Positions 1 through 11,640 of a DNA stretch of 64,000 nucleotides are shown here, in pieces. The stretch comes from Panax quinquefolius (lineage: Eukaryota > Streptophyta > Magnoliopsida > Apiales > Araliaceae). The notes under the pieces are model-generated. The model searched no databases. It was not told the DNA's origin and saw only the letters and a program-made list of their open reading frames with translations. The position numbers and the translations under genes are program-made. The DNA is taken from assembly GCA_020205615.1 (NCBI GenBank), contig CM035170.1, forward strand, positions 39,218,721-39,282,720. Reading direction: 5' to 3'. How positions within the stretch are numbered: the stretch's first letter is position 1; each line of letters opens with the position of its first letter.

Positions 1-890
1 CACATTTTTACATGTATCTTACAATGAAAACAATCAAGATAATGATTTTGTTACCAATTAAATTATAACAAATTGTATGAAGGTAACCAATGTAGTTAAT
101 AAGTAACCATCTATATAAAACAAATCGAGTATAAAAACTACTAATAGTATGCATTAACCAAATCATCAAGATATCGATAATTAAATCCATATTAGGCGTT
201 AAATCAACATATATCTACTTAGTAATCGAAACATAAAACATATTTTTCATTGCATTTTACAGTAAAAAACAACGAGTATAATGTGTTTGTTACCAACTAA
301 AGACTAACAGTTGTATGAAGGTAACCAATGTAGTCAATAAGTAACCATCAATATAAAACAAACTAGTATAAAACACACTAATATTATACAAAATCATAAT
401 CACAACATTATATAAGAACCAACATATATCTATTTAGTAACTTGAACATAAACACATTTTTCATTGTATTTTACAAAGAAAAAAAACCAAGATAATGTGT
501 TTGTTACCAACTAAAGACTAACAGTTGTATGAAGTTAACCATTGTAGCTAATAAGTAACCATAAATATAAAAAATATCACTACAAGTGTACATTAATATT
601 ATTCAACAACCAAATAAACATTATACGATTACTAATTAAATAGTATACATCAACCAATATATATAATCGATTAACTTGTTGTATGAAGGTAACCAATGCG
701 ATCGATAAGTAACCACCAATATAAAAGAAACAATTATAAAACTCAATAACATTATACAAGAACCAAATAAATACCTTACAAAGATCTAAATATATATTAG
801 ACAATAACCAAGATATATGTACTTAGTAACGAGAATATAAAAAATATTTTTACATTCATTTTACAACAAGCATAAATAACCGAATTAGAC
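1..890. repeat. Diverged tandem repeat, about four units
   Basis: A block containing 'gtatgaaggtaaccaatg' and 'aataagtaaccat' recurs at 75, 313, 527 and 681. Each unit also carries 'gtttgttaccaa' before that block and 'catatatctatttagtaac' followed by a 'tttttcattgtattttac' stretch after it. Spacing falls from 238 to 214 to 154 bases, so later units are shortened. The array abuts the truncated end of the glycosyltransferase fragment near 862. No coding potential is visible. It may be a local satellite or the edge of a longer array starting left of the window. Confidence 0.8.
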
Positions 891-1575
891 TTCATTGAAT
901 CTAACCATTTCGATAAAGACTTTGATCAATTGAGTCCTTCTTACCATCTCTTTCTAACTTATCGACATTTCTTTATTACACAAGGATCTTTGGGCCAATG
1001 CACCAAATTTTTTTCCCATATTCTTGAACGCTTCCACATACTTGGCTCCATTTCCTCAAACCTATTCACTACCATCCCTCTTGTTAAATGCTCACCTCAA
1101 TCATTTGATATATAATACCTTTCCGTCTTCTTCTCTTGTTCTCGTTACAATTTGGGGAATCTATGATTTAGTTAACACAATTTTATCGAGCATGCCTTGT
1201 CAAAAGTAAATGCTCTATATATCAAAATAGCGGTTTGAACAAAGAGTCATGCTACCAACAATGTGGGACATGAGAGAGAGAAAACAAGAAAGCATACCTC
1301 GGAATCCCCAAATTAGATACAACTTTACCATCCAAGGAAGAGAATTTGTTGAAATGATGCAATGGGTCGTGGGTCAAACTCTGACTGACGACTTTTGGAT
1401 TAGTTCTTGTAACATTTTACATCCAACAAAAAATTTCTTTTGCCGTATGTCGTGTGAAGGTAGAGTCTCCATGCTTTCGCATCCTTGGGGCAATCCGACC
1501 ACTTGGGAAGGAAAAGGAATGATGTCAGAGCGAATTTCGTCTTCTCCGATCTGCGAGAACTAACGTGTAGGGAGT
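862..1575 (-). pseudogene. UDP-glycosyltransferase (GT1, UGT73-like) fragment
   Basis: On the minus strand three reading-frame pieces line up in order with the middle of plant family-1 glycosyltransferases, which move sugar from UDP-sugar to small molecules in the cytosol. Near 1480-1430 a piece reads GLPQGCESMETLPSHDI. Near 1360-1250 a piece reads GIPRYAF after a cysteine-Ile-Ile motif. From 1205 down, pieces read FEEMEPS, YVEAFKNMGKK, IGPKSLCNKEMSDKLE and WLDSMKSNSVIYAC once frames are switched. Together these cover roughly residues 60-285 of a usual length near 480. The N-terminal part with the catalytic histidine and the C-terminal sugar-donor (PSPG) box are both missing; the latter is cut at about 862 where the repeat array begins. 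Several stops and frameshifts make it non-functional. The family call is strong; the UGT73 subgroup is inferred from the NMGKK..WCIGP..SLCNKE pattern. Confidence 0.78.
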
Positions 1576-1700
1576 TAATGCTCCTTAATTTTAACAACGT
1601 ATTATTGTGTTTCTTTATTTTTGTAATTATTTTGTGAAAGTTTTATTTTTGCAAATACTTTCTAATTGTTGTATATTAGTGTTAAGGACCCTAATTATTA

Positions 1701-1983
1701 CTCCTCCGCTCCTAAATAAGTGTCGTTTAAGGTTTTTCCACATGGATTAAGAAAGTCATTTAATCTATCATTTAATAGTTAAAATATGTAAAATTCCATC
1801 ACTACCCTTTTATGGGAAGTTGAAAACTATTAATACTAAGGGTGAGAATTTTTTGGGACAATGAGAGAAGGTAGGGGTAATATAGGAAAGTAAATAATTT
1901 ATTCTCCTAGAAAGTTGTAAACGATAAATAAATTGAAACGCATTTTTTTCTTCTAAAACGTCACTTATTTAGGAATGGAGGAG
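1701..1983. mobile_element. Stowaway-type MITE (Tc1/mariner), 283 bp
   Basis: The left end 'ctcctccgctcctaaataag' and the reverse complement of the right end 'ctcctccattcctaaataag' match except for two bases, and the match runs on into 'tg(t/a)cg'. The element is flanked by TA on both sides (1699-1700 and 1984-1985), the target duplication of mariner-type elements. The interior is non-coding. Length, termini and target site all fit Stowaway MITEs, which depend on a transposase supplied elsewhere. Confidence 0.9.
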
Positions 1984-2468
1984 TATATTTTATCATTGAT
2001 ATCTAGTGTTTTTAACTTTTGTAGTTGGACTATTTGGTGACGATGATGTCGAATAATTCAATATTATTTTTTCAAATAAATAAATAAAATTAATTATAAA
2101 GTGTTTGGATCGTACAACTAAATATATGTAACATAAAAAAAATAAAAAAAAAAAAAAAAAAATTAATGAGTTTGTCAAAATTAATTATCTATACTGGTCT
2201 TGATCAATACTAACCAAAGCATCAAAAGTTTGGTGTAGGGTAGAAGAATTTGGTACCAACAAAAACAAACAATAAAAAAATTGATTATCTATTTATCGAT
2301 GTCATATTAATCAATTAAAACCGCTTATTTATTATTTTTTCAAATCATTTTAATCCCTACTTCATATAAAAAAATTTATTAACATTATAATGACCTTGTT
2401 TTTAAATTAAAAAATTGCAAAAGGCCGTTTCAACCAACCCATTTGCCTCATTTTCACAAATTCGACAA
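1984..2468. other. Gene-free AT-rich spacer
   Basis: Between the MITE and element A there is only AT-rich DNA with an A-rich run at about 2133-2161. I see no gene, RNA or repeat end here. It is probably the old host sequence into which element A inserted. Confidence 0.6.
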
Positions 2469-3202
2469 AAGTTTGGCGAGAAATTGGGATCTTATTGTAA
2501 AATAATTTTATTAAATTAAATAATAATAAAATTCTATTCTATGTGTTATCAAGATGGTTGTCATTGTATAACCTATTGATTTTAGAATGTCCAAGTATTT
2601 GAGCTACGTGGATGAATTAAAGTGTTTGAATTTCTAAGATGAAAATAAAAGTTTTCCGAGATTTTTTAAAAACACTATTCATCGGTATTTTGCTCTGGAT
2701 ATATTTTTGAATTTTAGAAATACGTAATGATGGAATAACAAGGTAAGATGGATTATGTAATAAAAATCTAGTTATGAAAATATAATATTTAAACATGACT
2801 TAATTTATAAACGTTAAGGAAGGCGAAGTAGTAATGAATAAGTAATAATGGTATGATACCTGGTATTGTACAAAGTAATGAAAACGAGTATAATACTGAA
2901 GTATTATACGAGTTTGTATGAAGGATGAAATATCGTATATAAATCCTATATGAATTAGAATACTGAAAATAATACATAAACTATATGTATATGTATTAAG
3001 TAATGTTAATGGACTTGGAAGATTAGTTAACAATTATATTCAAGTCCAAGTAGATTAACATGTTAAGGTCCAATCATTAATTAATGAACCAATTAGTGTT
3101 TATTAATGCAAAGCCCAAAGATTTAGTTGGTCCAAGCCCAAGCTAGAGTGGAATGAATTGGTTGACCCATGGGGCAAACCATATTAACATGGTTAATATG
3201 TG

Positions 3203-3289
3203 GTGACCAAGTAAATGTAATGATCAAGTATTAAGAGTAATGACCAAGTATTAAGAATAATGACCAAGTTAAATGAGTAATGGCCAAGC
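3203..3289 (+). repeat. 20-bp tandem repeat in the LTR A U3 region
   Basis: Units of the type 'tgaccaagtattaagaataa' follow one another at 3203, 3221, 3241, 3261 and 3281. The matching place in the 3' LTR (16803-16869) lacks exactly one 20-base unit. The array lies about 100-190 bases upstream of the TATA box. Confidence 0.9.
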
Positions 3290-3388
3290 ATAGGATAAGT
3301 GTTGTGATTAACAAGTAATGAATAGTAAGGAGGTGGCTTAAAGGAGGTGGGATGATTTAAAGACTAAACTACCCTAGCTTTGCAACTT

Positions 3389-3401
3389 CTATAAATATAG
3401 G
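3389..3401 (+). promoter_or_regulatory. Predicted TATA box of LTR A
   Basis: 'ctataaatatagg' is kept in both LTRs (also near 16969-16981) and is the best TATA-like site. It follows a 'gcaacttct' stretch and is followed by the likely transcription start. Position is inferred from sequence only. Confidence 0.6.
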
Positions 3402-4433
3402 AGGCTTACAAGCCATTTAACCCTTGTTCAAATAATCCAACATATTGCAAGTGCTTAAGTGTTAGAGAGAATAAGCTACCAATAAGTCATTTCATTTGTA
3501 AGAAGAAGAAGAAAGCTACCTTACCAAGACTACAAAAAGTAAGTCTTCTTCTCCATTATCTTCTATCTCTACCATGATAGGTTGATAAGAAAAGATGGAT
3601 TAAGAAACATGAATGATAAGAAGTAAGAAGAATGTGTAAGTCAATGAACTTAAGCCACATAAGTTGACAATAAGTCATTTGAGCTTATAAAAGTTATAAA
3701 CTTATTATAAGTTAACCTTGAATGTTAAGTATTAAAATATGAACTTGTAATGAGTTTATTAAGAGAAGTGAATTAAGAACTTATATGATTATATGTATCA
3801 TATATACATAAGTAAAGTTATATGTGAAGAACATATAAAGTATGATGATTAAGAAACTTTAATTGTCATAAAGTCATGAATAATCAAATCTTAAGTAGTT
3901 TATAAATTGACAAGTTATAAGTTCATGAAGAATAAGTCAAAATCCAAAAATGAATATAGGTTGTTGTAATAAGTATGTTAAGATGTTCACATGATGAATG
4001 AAATTCATTTGTAATGTTGAACAAATCATAAGAAGGAAGATTCGTCGGAAATTGCACGATTGGACGATAATCGTCGAATTCGTAAAATTCTCGGAATAGA
4101 AGTCAAATTTTGCGTTTTATCACGGACCCATTGTTTTCCAATAGAGACAAGTCATATTTGGCATTTAAGAGTTGCGGACTCGAAAATGATCGGATTCCGA
4201 CTTAGAACGAAGAAACGAGCGTTGAACGTTCACGAACGTTTATCGTTTTCGTTAAAAATGAACTAATAGGTAAATTTTTAGCAAACGAAGTCAAATAGAT
4301 AAAATTCTTGCATAAACGCGTAGATTACGTAATTTTTGAACCGTAGGCTTTTGAACAGAGCAATTCGGACTTATAACGAAGAAGTTATGTGTCCGGAAGT
4401 TCACAAAATTCACAAACCGAAATTGTTTTACGG

Positions 4434-4700
4434 TGCAGAGTTGGCGCGCCAAGCGCCAACCCTAAACCAAAATGAGTCGCATCGCAAGCAACGCGAACCA
4501 TAGTATATACAATTTGTGCAGCAAACTATAGTTCGATAATTTGTGCCATGCCATGCATGCACAATACGAAAATCTTCTGGAGAGTGGCGCCATGCGCACC
4601 TTATTAAGTAAGGACTCATGCCCAGCCAAGTCCTAACAATGCTATTATAAGCTCAGCATGCAATGAGATGTAAGTATAAAAAAATGGCGCGCCAGCGCCA
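4434..4700. repeat. GC-rich hypervariable block in LTR A
   Basis: In an AT-rich LTR this stretch contains 'ttggcgcgccaagcgccaac', 'gtggcgccatgcgc' and 'tggcgcgccagcgcca'. The flanks match the 3' LTR closely, but this stretch (partner at about 18010-18265) differs strongly and keeps only short palindromic cores such as tggcgcca. No protein is encoded. Confidence 0.75.
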
Positions 4701-5960
4701 GATCTCGAAACAAAGATAGTAATAAAGGTTTCTAAGTACAAAGAAAGGAAAGCTAATGGATTTAAAAGTAAACACAACTTAAGGAATGTAATGTAACATT
4801 GTTTAAACTTTGTTAAACCTTAAGGATGTTGTATAAAGGTTGAGATAACCTAGTCGAATATAATGTAAGGATAATGATAAACCTAATGAATAATAATGAA
4901 TCTAATACACTCTTAGATTGAGATGAAGGATATGATATAGTCATATACATACTTGATTATATGAGACCTAATGTAAGGCATTATGTGATCATGTATTGTA
5001 GAGACTTGAAACGACTTGAACATAAAGTTAATATACCGTAGCAGATGCTAAAGGCAAGTATTCTAACTCTTGTCTCAGTTCAATCTGAACAAGTTTTTGA
5101 AGTTCATGTATTCTTTCGCATGAATTGAAGTATGTTGAAGTTAAAGCCAATTCCTTTGGCTAGACTTGATGTATTGATAATCTATTCATTTATTATCAAA
5201 TGTTGCTATCTTTTGTCAACTACTTGATATGGTTTTCAAAAGAAGACTAAAATGTTAAACAAATGTTTTGTCGGTAAAACGACAGGCACGTGAGGTTGCC
5301 AAATGCTTAAACGTGCATACGTTTAATGGATGTAGTGTTGATCAACATAGAGTACAATAGGCTGATCACCTAGAAGTGCTCGTAAGTAATATCGGGCTTA
5401 CGGACTTGCTTCCGGGTTGTCCTTTTCCAATAAAGAATGAATACTCGAGGTCTTTGACCGGAGTGAATGTTTTACTAAATATTGTTATTATTGTAAAGCA
5501 TTTTGAAAGAAAAGATGAAGTGCTATTTTGAATTATCAATAGTACTTCATAACTATTGTTCAGTTATTGAAGATATACGATTTGTATGTGTCAAGCATGT
5601 TGTTATTAAATTGTTATACTTGCTGAGCTAGTCATGCTCACTCTTGCTTGAACCATATAAATGCAGCTAAGACTGAACGTCCCGAAGGATCGAAAAAGGA
5701 TAAGGGAAAAGCTAAGGCGATTCTTACTTAATTGTCTTGTAATAGTATAGGTCTATTGTTGTAATGTAATCGATATTATGACAAAGAACCTTTGTAATGG
5801 GTATAGAACACAGGAAATGTAAATATTACTTTAAATATATAGAAGTTATGTTCGTTCTTTGAGACTTTTCAATAATGAATGAATGTATGAATGTTATGCA
5901 AGATATAGCACCATCTCTCGGGGTTGGAAGATAAAAGCCCGGATTTGGGGGCGCCATGAG

Positions 5961-5974
5961 TTGGTATCAAAGCT
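5961..5974 (+). other. Primer binding site of element A
   Basis: 'tggtatcaaagc' (5962-5973) closely resembles the TGGTATCAGAGC that pairs with the 3' end of initiator tRNA-Met in plant retrotransposons. It lies a few bases after the LTR end, as expected for minus-strand priming. Confidence 0.88.
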
Positions 5975-6142
5975 TAGGTTATAAAACTTAAGGGGAAGTA
6001 GAACCTTAAGTCATAACCTTACGAGAAAGAATAAAGAAGTAAAAGATGGAAAGTAACCTATAAAAATGCATTATATTATGTTATGTATTTCTATTTATTT
6101 TACTTGACGATATACTAATCAAACTATATTGTTTTATTGTAG

Positions 6143-6650
6143 ATGTCGGGAGAAAAAAATATATGTATAGAGATATACATGTAGTGGCGAGGATTCGGTT
6201 AATCGGGTAGAGATACTACCAAATCCGTAGCGATGGAACCAGTTGTTGGTGACAATTGAGTCCGGAGACTCGGACGATTTAGACTACATGTCTATATTTG
6301 ATGGCATGCTAGAGGAGGAAGTGGACGTGATGTCCTTTGATTAGGTTCCACCTATAGAGGAGTTGTCTATGGGGAATCAATGAAGGCACTGTTTATGTCG
6401 GTATTGGATAAGAATGTTCATTACTGCCAAGAGGTTAAGGAGTTGAAAGAGGAACTCCAAGCTGTCCGTGAGGACAAGGCTAGCATGGAGGGAATGTGGG
6501 AAGAGGAGCATGATGATAGAGTTTTAGCTAAGGACAAGGTCCGAGAGTTTGAAATTTGAAGTCTTTGAGCTCAAGTAGAGCTAAAGACTAAAATAATGAA
6601 GTTGGAGAGGATGTCCTATATACATATACATAGGAGTTCTCATGTAGATT
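6143..6650 (+). pseudogene. Extra coiled-coil reading frame upstream of gag (element A)
   Basis: The frame starts with ATG at 6143, about 180 bases after the primer site, and is broken by stops. Two readable parts remain: an acidic stretch ESGDSDDLDYMSIFDGMLEE near 6260-6320, and a heptad-like, charged stretch containing EVKELKEELQAVREDKAS near 6430-6490, which continues to DDRVLAKDKVREFE. No zinc knuckle or gag capsid signature is present. The true gag domain lies about 2.5 kb further on (about 0.65 kb if the nested solo LTR is removed). It could be a separate accessory protein, an N-terminal gag extension, or captured host sequence. Function unknown. Confidence 0.5.
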
Positions 6651-6667
6651 TCCAGCAGCAGGTAGCT

Positions 6668-8518
6668 GTTGGGTTTGTAATATTCAAGAATGCAATCAAA
6701 TTGCATAAAAAGTGCGGAAACGTGTAAAAAATCAGAGTTTAAAATTTTTACAAACCATATACCCGGATCACCCTTTATGCACAATTATTAATTAAACGAA
6801 AAAGAAAGAACAAATATCATACCCTTGAAGATCCGAGCTTCCTCGTACAAGTTCACCTCCATCCTTTTCGCATTCAACTTGAATCCACCGGGTTTGGTTC
6901 CTTCCTTTGATCAACGTTAGCCACCCAAGTGTTTGGCCTCTGAGGTGATCCACCAAGGAAGAAGAAGAATTCAAGAAGATAGATGGTTGGCTAAACCCTA
7001 GTTTTTATCTCTCTATAGAAAAGGAGCGTACTCTCCAACCATTGGAATTATAACGTAGTCTTTAATATCGATATAAGACTCCTCTTATATAGATATCAAG
7101 TAACCTATTAAAATAAGGTATTATTTAATTAAACTCTTTTAATTAAATGGGCTCCTAATCTTATTAGGGATAATTAATTAAACTCCTTTAATTAATTTTC
7201 CTCCTAATCCTATTAGGAATAAATGAGAGTACTTATATTAAATTAATTCCTAAACTCTTTTAGAAATTAAAATAATAATTGTAATAATATTAATAAGACT
7301 CCTCTTATTAATTTATATTTAATATTTCTAAAATATTAAATAATAAATATTAAGCTATTTAATTTATTCTATCACCATAGATTAAATTAAATATACTTAA
7401 CATATTATTACGATTATGCCATTAACTTCTTAAATAATTATTCTTCATTTTATGGTGTGACCCTTTAGGTTCTCCATATTAAACCTAGGTTGTGAATAAA
7501 TCAATTAGAACAATTCTAATTTTATTTAAATAAATAAATTAAATAATTAATTTATTTAAATAAATAATATTTATTCTGAATAGGGATAAGCCTCCCCTAA
7601 AGAATCAACGACTTTCCGGATAATATAGATTTCAACATTAATCATAAAAGAACCTTTGAGTAAATAGTTACCGTCAAATTAAATCCTTCCACCATACATG
7701 TCCCAATTAAATATAAGAGGCATGGAATTACTTGTCAAGTCTTATTTTATTTAATTATATGTATTTCGATCCTTAAATGCACAACTCAAAATAATGCAAA
7801 TTAGAAACTCATTTCTAATTTCATTCTACCTTAACCAAGGACTACTTTGGGTTGTCATTTATCGAATCATATAGGACATTTATCTTCTTTTATTAGAAGT
7901 GGTAGATTCTTTATTGATCATATATTATCTCCATGTATAACTTGTTATACCCAAGCATACCCTTTGATATACCCTAAGGGTCTTAAGGAATAAGTCAAAG
8001 TATAACTCATCATACACAAGATACTATGATGATCTCAAGTCCAAGGATTACTTGTACTACTATCACTATAGAATTCTTATTGACAGCAAGTAAAACTCCA
8101 TTAGGTATTCCTTAGCGAGCCACGCTTCGGTGAACTTATTCTCTAATAAGCACCTACATACTTGCTTTAGTGTCTCCACACAAATGATCATGAGATCAAT
8201 CATCCTCATCCAATGAGCAAGCAACGACGTATGTACCAATCTATCCGGATTCACTAATCCCCAATTTAGTAATCCAATGATTGGGAACTATTTTAGTTTT
8301 AAGCTTTCTAAGAATTTAGATCTCATTAGAATGATCATCATCATTATTCTAAAAGCATTGCTTAAAACTATGGGTTTATCACATATTATAAAACAACATC
8401 ATGTAGATAATTAAAAGCCTTTAATAAATTAATACTTTTATTAATAAATGAATAAGATTGTTACAAAGTATATGCTTTATCATCAAACGTGATTGGCTTG
8501 TGTGCATACTACTTTCGA
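6668..8518 (-). mobile_element. Copia solo LTR (family D) nested in element A
   Basis: About 1.85 kb, closely matching the two LTRs of the copia element at 44699-46552 and 51991-53836. It starts at 'tgttgggtttgtaatattc' and ends at 'gtgcatactactttcga'. There is no internal region, so it is a solo LTR, left by recombination between the two LTRs of a former full element. No clear target duplication: the bases before and after are gtagc and tgagt. It carries the family's series of small palindromes near 7115-7225. Orientation is taken from the full element. Confidence 0.88.
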
Positions 8519-8924
8519 TGAGTCTGGGTATCAAATAGAAGCGGGACGTAATTCACACACTTATCGGTAGAGATGTTATTGCCGATTCGCCGAAAGAAAG
8601 ATTTTGAGAATGCCCTACGTCGGATGTAATCTAGCAATAGTTAGAGTAGATTAGATACGTAAATATTATGTATCTAGTAGTGACGTAAAACCCTCTTTTA
8701 TATAACAAAGGGTATTCTTTTGTAAATCCCAATTTTGGAAAGTAATTGCGGGATGGTAATGTAATCGGCTAAGGTGAGTAATGTAAACAATGTAGTGTTA
8801 TACTACAAGTTATGAATCAATATAAGTCTTTTTATGAAATATGTTGAGTAATGAGTATGAGTTGTTGTTTTAATTATAAATAATAACAAACCAACAAGAA
8901 TAAAGTAATAATGATGTATTGTTT
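8519..8924 (+). other. Element A internal leader, no readable gene
   Basis: Sequence between the solo LTR and gag. Short frames and many stops only. It belongs to element A by position and may be the continuation of the upstream frame or untranslated leader. Confidence 0.5.
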
Positions 8925-9985
8925 TCTTAACGACAAAATCTTTTGCCAAGAAGGAGACAACGAAATCGGTATTAATGTTAACCAACCGGAGGGTGGTCCA
9001 GATTAATCCAATGCAGAGTTCGTTAATCATTTAACGGCTACATTTAATAGAAATCGAGGGGCTAATGTACGTGATTCCCAGGAGTAATCTGAGCTACTAC
9101 GTTTAAGGACTTTAAAAGTGTAGGTCCGCCAAGTTCAAAGGAACTACGGACCTATAAAATCCCGACTTGGGTAAAAGAAATCGAGAAAGCATTTGTGATA
9201 GCAAATGTTGAGGAGGGTCAAAAGGTTGCCTTTGCAACCTATTTGATGAAGGGAGAGGCCAACTTCGGTGGGAAACCAAACTAAAGGGTATATAGAAACC
9301 TAACATGAGAGAGGTTCAGGAGATTTTCTTGAGAACTATTTTCCCACGAGTATATGCAAGGGAGAATGGAAATGAGGTTTCTTGAATTTAGACAAGGGAT
9401 ATGACAGTTCCCAGTATCTTTGACAAGTTTAATGAATGACATGATTTGCTCCACATCAAGTGGACACTCAAGTGAGAAAGGCTAGAAGATTGACGGGGGC
9501 TTGAAACCACAGCTCTATAACCTAATCTCTGTGTTCCAAAGTACTTCCTTTGGAACTATACTAGAAAAGGAAATAATTGCCAAAGTTGGGAATGAGGCTC
9601 TCGGCCAAGATTACCACAAGGATAAGAAAAACAAGGGTAAGGTTGATGGAGGAACCAAGACCAGGGAGCCAAAGTGGAAGTGGCAAGCGGTTAGAAGAGG
9701 AAGGGCTTTAACTTTGGGAATACCGGAGTAAAACAAGGGGACTCTAAGAGGAGAATGGAGGCCTGTAAAACTGCGGGAAGACTCACTTGGGAGTCTGTCT
9801 CAAAGGAAAGGCGATTTGTTATAACTGTGGACAGAAAGGGCACATTTCGCCTAATTGTCCAAATTCAAAGAAAAATCACGGATGTTTTGTATGTGGATCA
9901 ACTGACCACATAGCAAAAGAACTGTCCAAAGAAGGGACGATGAAGGAAATAAGGGAACTAATAGCGGTAAGTTAGCTATTAGTGG
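8925..9985 (+). pseudogene. gag: gag of element A
   Basis: Gag forms the virus-like particle and packages the RNA. A capsid-type Retrotrans_gag stretch reads EIEKAFVIANVEEGQKVAFA followed by TYLMKGEAN around 9170-9260. The nucleocapsid part at 9787-9975 has one complete CCHC knuckle, CYNCGQKGHISPNC (about 9817-9858), and a second that begins CFVCGSTDHIAKE and lacks its last cysteine. A basic linker rich in Lys and Arg lies at about 9600-9720. Frameshifts and stops separate these blocks, so no full gag is made. Confidence 0.8.
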
Positions 9986-10530
9986 TCCAAATTCAATTTG
10001 GGAAATCAATGGCCCGCACTTTTAATATGACGGTCCAAGATACGGTGGCATTAGGGGATGTAGTTGCAGGTATTACTCCAATCAACAATATAAATGCATA
10101 CGTGCTATTTGATTCGGTGCTACTTGTTCGTTTATAGCATGTGATTTTGCTAGAGCGACTAGAATTATTTCTGAAAAATTGCTATACCTTTGAACATTAA
10201 GGTAGCAAACGAAGAGATAATTTCATTGAAGATATTCATAGGAGTTGTTACGTAGATGTGCGTGGTAAGTAAGTTATCGGTAGATTTAATACCGATAAAG
10301 TTAGGAGAATTGACGTAATTCTCGGAATGGATTGGTTGATTAACCATGGAGCAATTATAGATTGCCAAAAGAAATGTGTGAGTATGGGGGCGTTGAAGCA
10401 ACCTCCTATAGTATTTTACGGTAGTAAATTGCTTGGACGTCCGTGTTGCCTTACAATGACACAAACTAGAAAACTTCTAAGGAAGGGGTTGTATAGGTTA
10501 CCTATGCCATGTTGTTGATACCCGAGAGAG
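9986..10530 (+). pseudogene. Protease remnant of element A
   Basis: The aspartic protease active site is recognisable near 10108-10140: the bases encode FDSGATCSF except that one base is missing inside the DSG codons, so the frame breaks in the active site. Further on, ILGMDWLINHGAIIDC (around 10318-10365) is the second conserved block of retrotransposon proteases. The enzyme would cut the Gag-Pol polyprotein; this copy cannot. Confidence 0.72.
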
Positions 10531-10544
10531 TGGGAGCAACCATG

Positions 10545-11640
10545 GAACAAATACCTATAATAAACGAGTTCATGGATGTATTTCCAAGTGAATTACCCGT
10601 TTCTCACCGGATAGGGAGATCGAGTTTGTGATAGACATTGTGCGTGAGCGGCACCGATCTCAAGGGCACTTAGTACCATATATGGCGCTGTGGAAATGAA
10701 AGAACTAATGGTTCGATTTACATGAACTATTGGACAAAAAGTACATTCAACCAAGTGTTTCTCCGGGGGCACCCGGTGTTGTTTGTCGAAAAGAAAGACG
10801 GATCGTTAAGGCTTTGTATCGACTATCGGGAGTTGAACAAGTTAACGATAAAGAATAAATACCCATTGCCGGGATCGATGATCTCTTTGATCAATTGAAA
10901 GGGCAAAGTATTTTCTAAAATAGATTTCTTGACGACGGGGTATCATCGGTTGAAGGTTAGGAAGGAAGATGTACCAAAGATCGCATTCGAGGACTCGTTA
11001 TGGTCATTTCGAGTTTACGGTAATGTCATTTGGGTTGTGAATGCACTCTTTGTATTTATGGATATGATGAATAGAGTGTTCAAACTATATTTGGACAAGT
11101 TAAATGCGTGGTGTTTATCGATGATATTCTAGTCTATTCTAAGACACCGGAAGATCATGTTTGAACACTTAAGATTAGTGTTGGAGACACCAAGGAAGGA
11201 AAAAGTTATATCGAAATTCACCAAATGTGAATTTTGGTGGAAAAGGTGCGATTTTTAGGTCATGTCATTGACCAAGAGGGGATTCGATGGATCCAATGAA
11301 GGTGGAAGCGATATTGAATTGGGAACAACCGAAAATGCCGATCGAGGTGCGGAGTTTCCTAGGGTTAGTAGAGGGTACTATCGAAGATTTACCCAAGATT
11401 TTTGAAGATAGCTACCTCGTTGACTAATTTAACAAGGAAGATGGGAAATACGTATGGACGGATAAATGTGAAGACAGGTTTTCAAGAACTGAAGAAAAGA
11501 TTAAGTGAAGCGCTGTTTTTGTCATTACCGGATGACACAGAAAATTTGTAGTGTATAGTGATGCTTCAGATAGAGGACTTGGTTGTGTGCTTATGCGGCA
11601 TGGCAAAGTCATTGCGTATATGATCTCGTGATTGAAGGAT
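10545..11640 (+). pseudogene. Reverse transcriptase of element A
   Basis: RT copies element RNA into DNA in the cytoplasmic particle. Readable blocks in order: FMDVFPSELP (10570-10600), [20 protein letters not shown] (about 10793-10850), KIDF and GYHRLKVRKEDVPK (10920-10980), MDMMNRVFK (11058-11085), and the catalytic block VFIDDILVYSK at 11111-11143, where the two aspartates are intact in the FIDD form common in gypsy elements. The YYRRF block follows at about 11380. At least six frame changes separate them, so the protein is dead although its key residues survive. Confidence 0.85.

Larger units (their letters stand above)
2469..5956 (+). repeat. Element A 5' LTR
   Basis: It is nearly colinear with 16059-19507 over about 3.45 kb, which is long for an LTR. 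Shared landmarks are 'atcttattgtaaaat' near the start, the TATA box, the GC-rich block and an end at 'gcgcca' just before the primer binding site. The first bases are degraded: the right-hand copy begins TGTAACGACC, and this one has 'gtttggcgag' instead. It has one more 20-bp unit than its partner near 3241. An open frame at 4060-4266 lies inside the LTR and is not a gene. Confidence 0.92.

Noticed and set aside
1..900. Possible CRISPR-like array of regularly spaced repeats
   Set aside because: Units are too long, unevenly spaced and diverged, in a plant nuclear context with no cas genes.
1249..1563. 104-residue plus-strand open frame
   Set aside because: It is the antisense shadow of the UGT fragment; the minus strand gives the recognisable motifs.
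4060..4266. Open frame conserved at 4060-4266 and 17637-17849
   Set aside because: Both lie at the same place in the two LTRs of element A. Conservation follows from LTR identity, and no domain is recognisable.
5961..5975. tRNA-like sequence tggtatcaaagc
   Set aside because: Only the complement of a tRNA 3' end, a retrotransposon primer site, not a tRNA gene.
6668..8518. Exact target duplication for the copia solo LTR
   Set aside because: The flanking bases gtagc and tgagt do not match, so no duplication is claimed.
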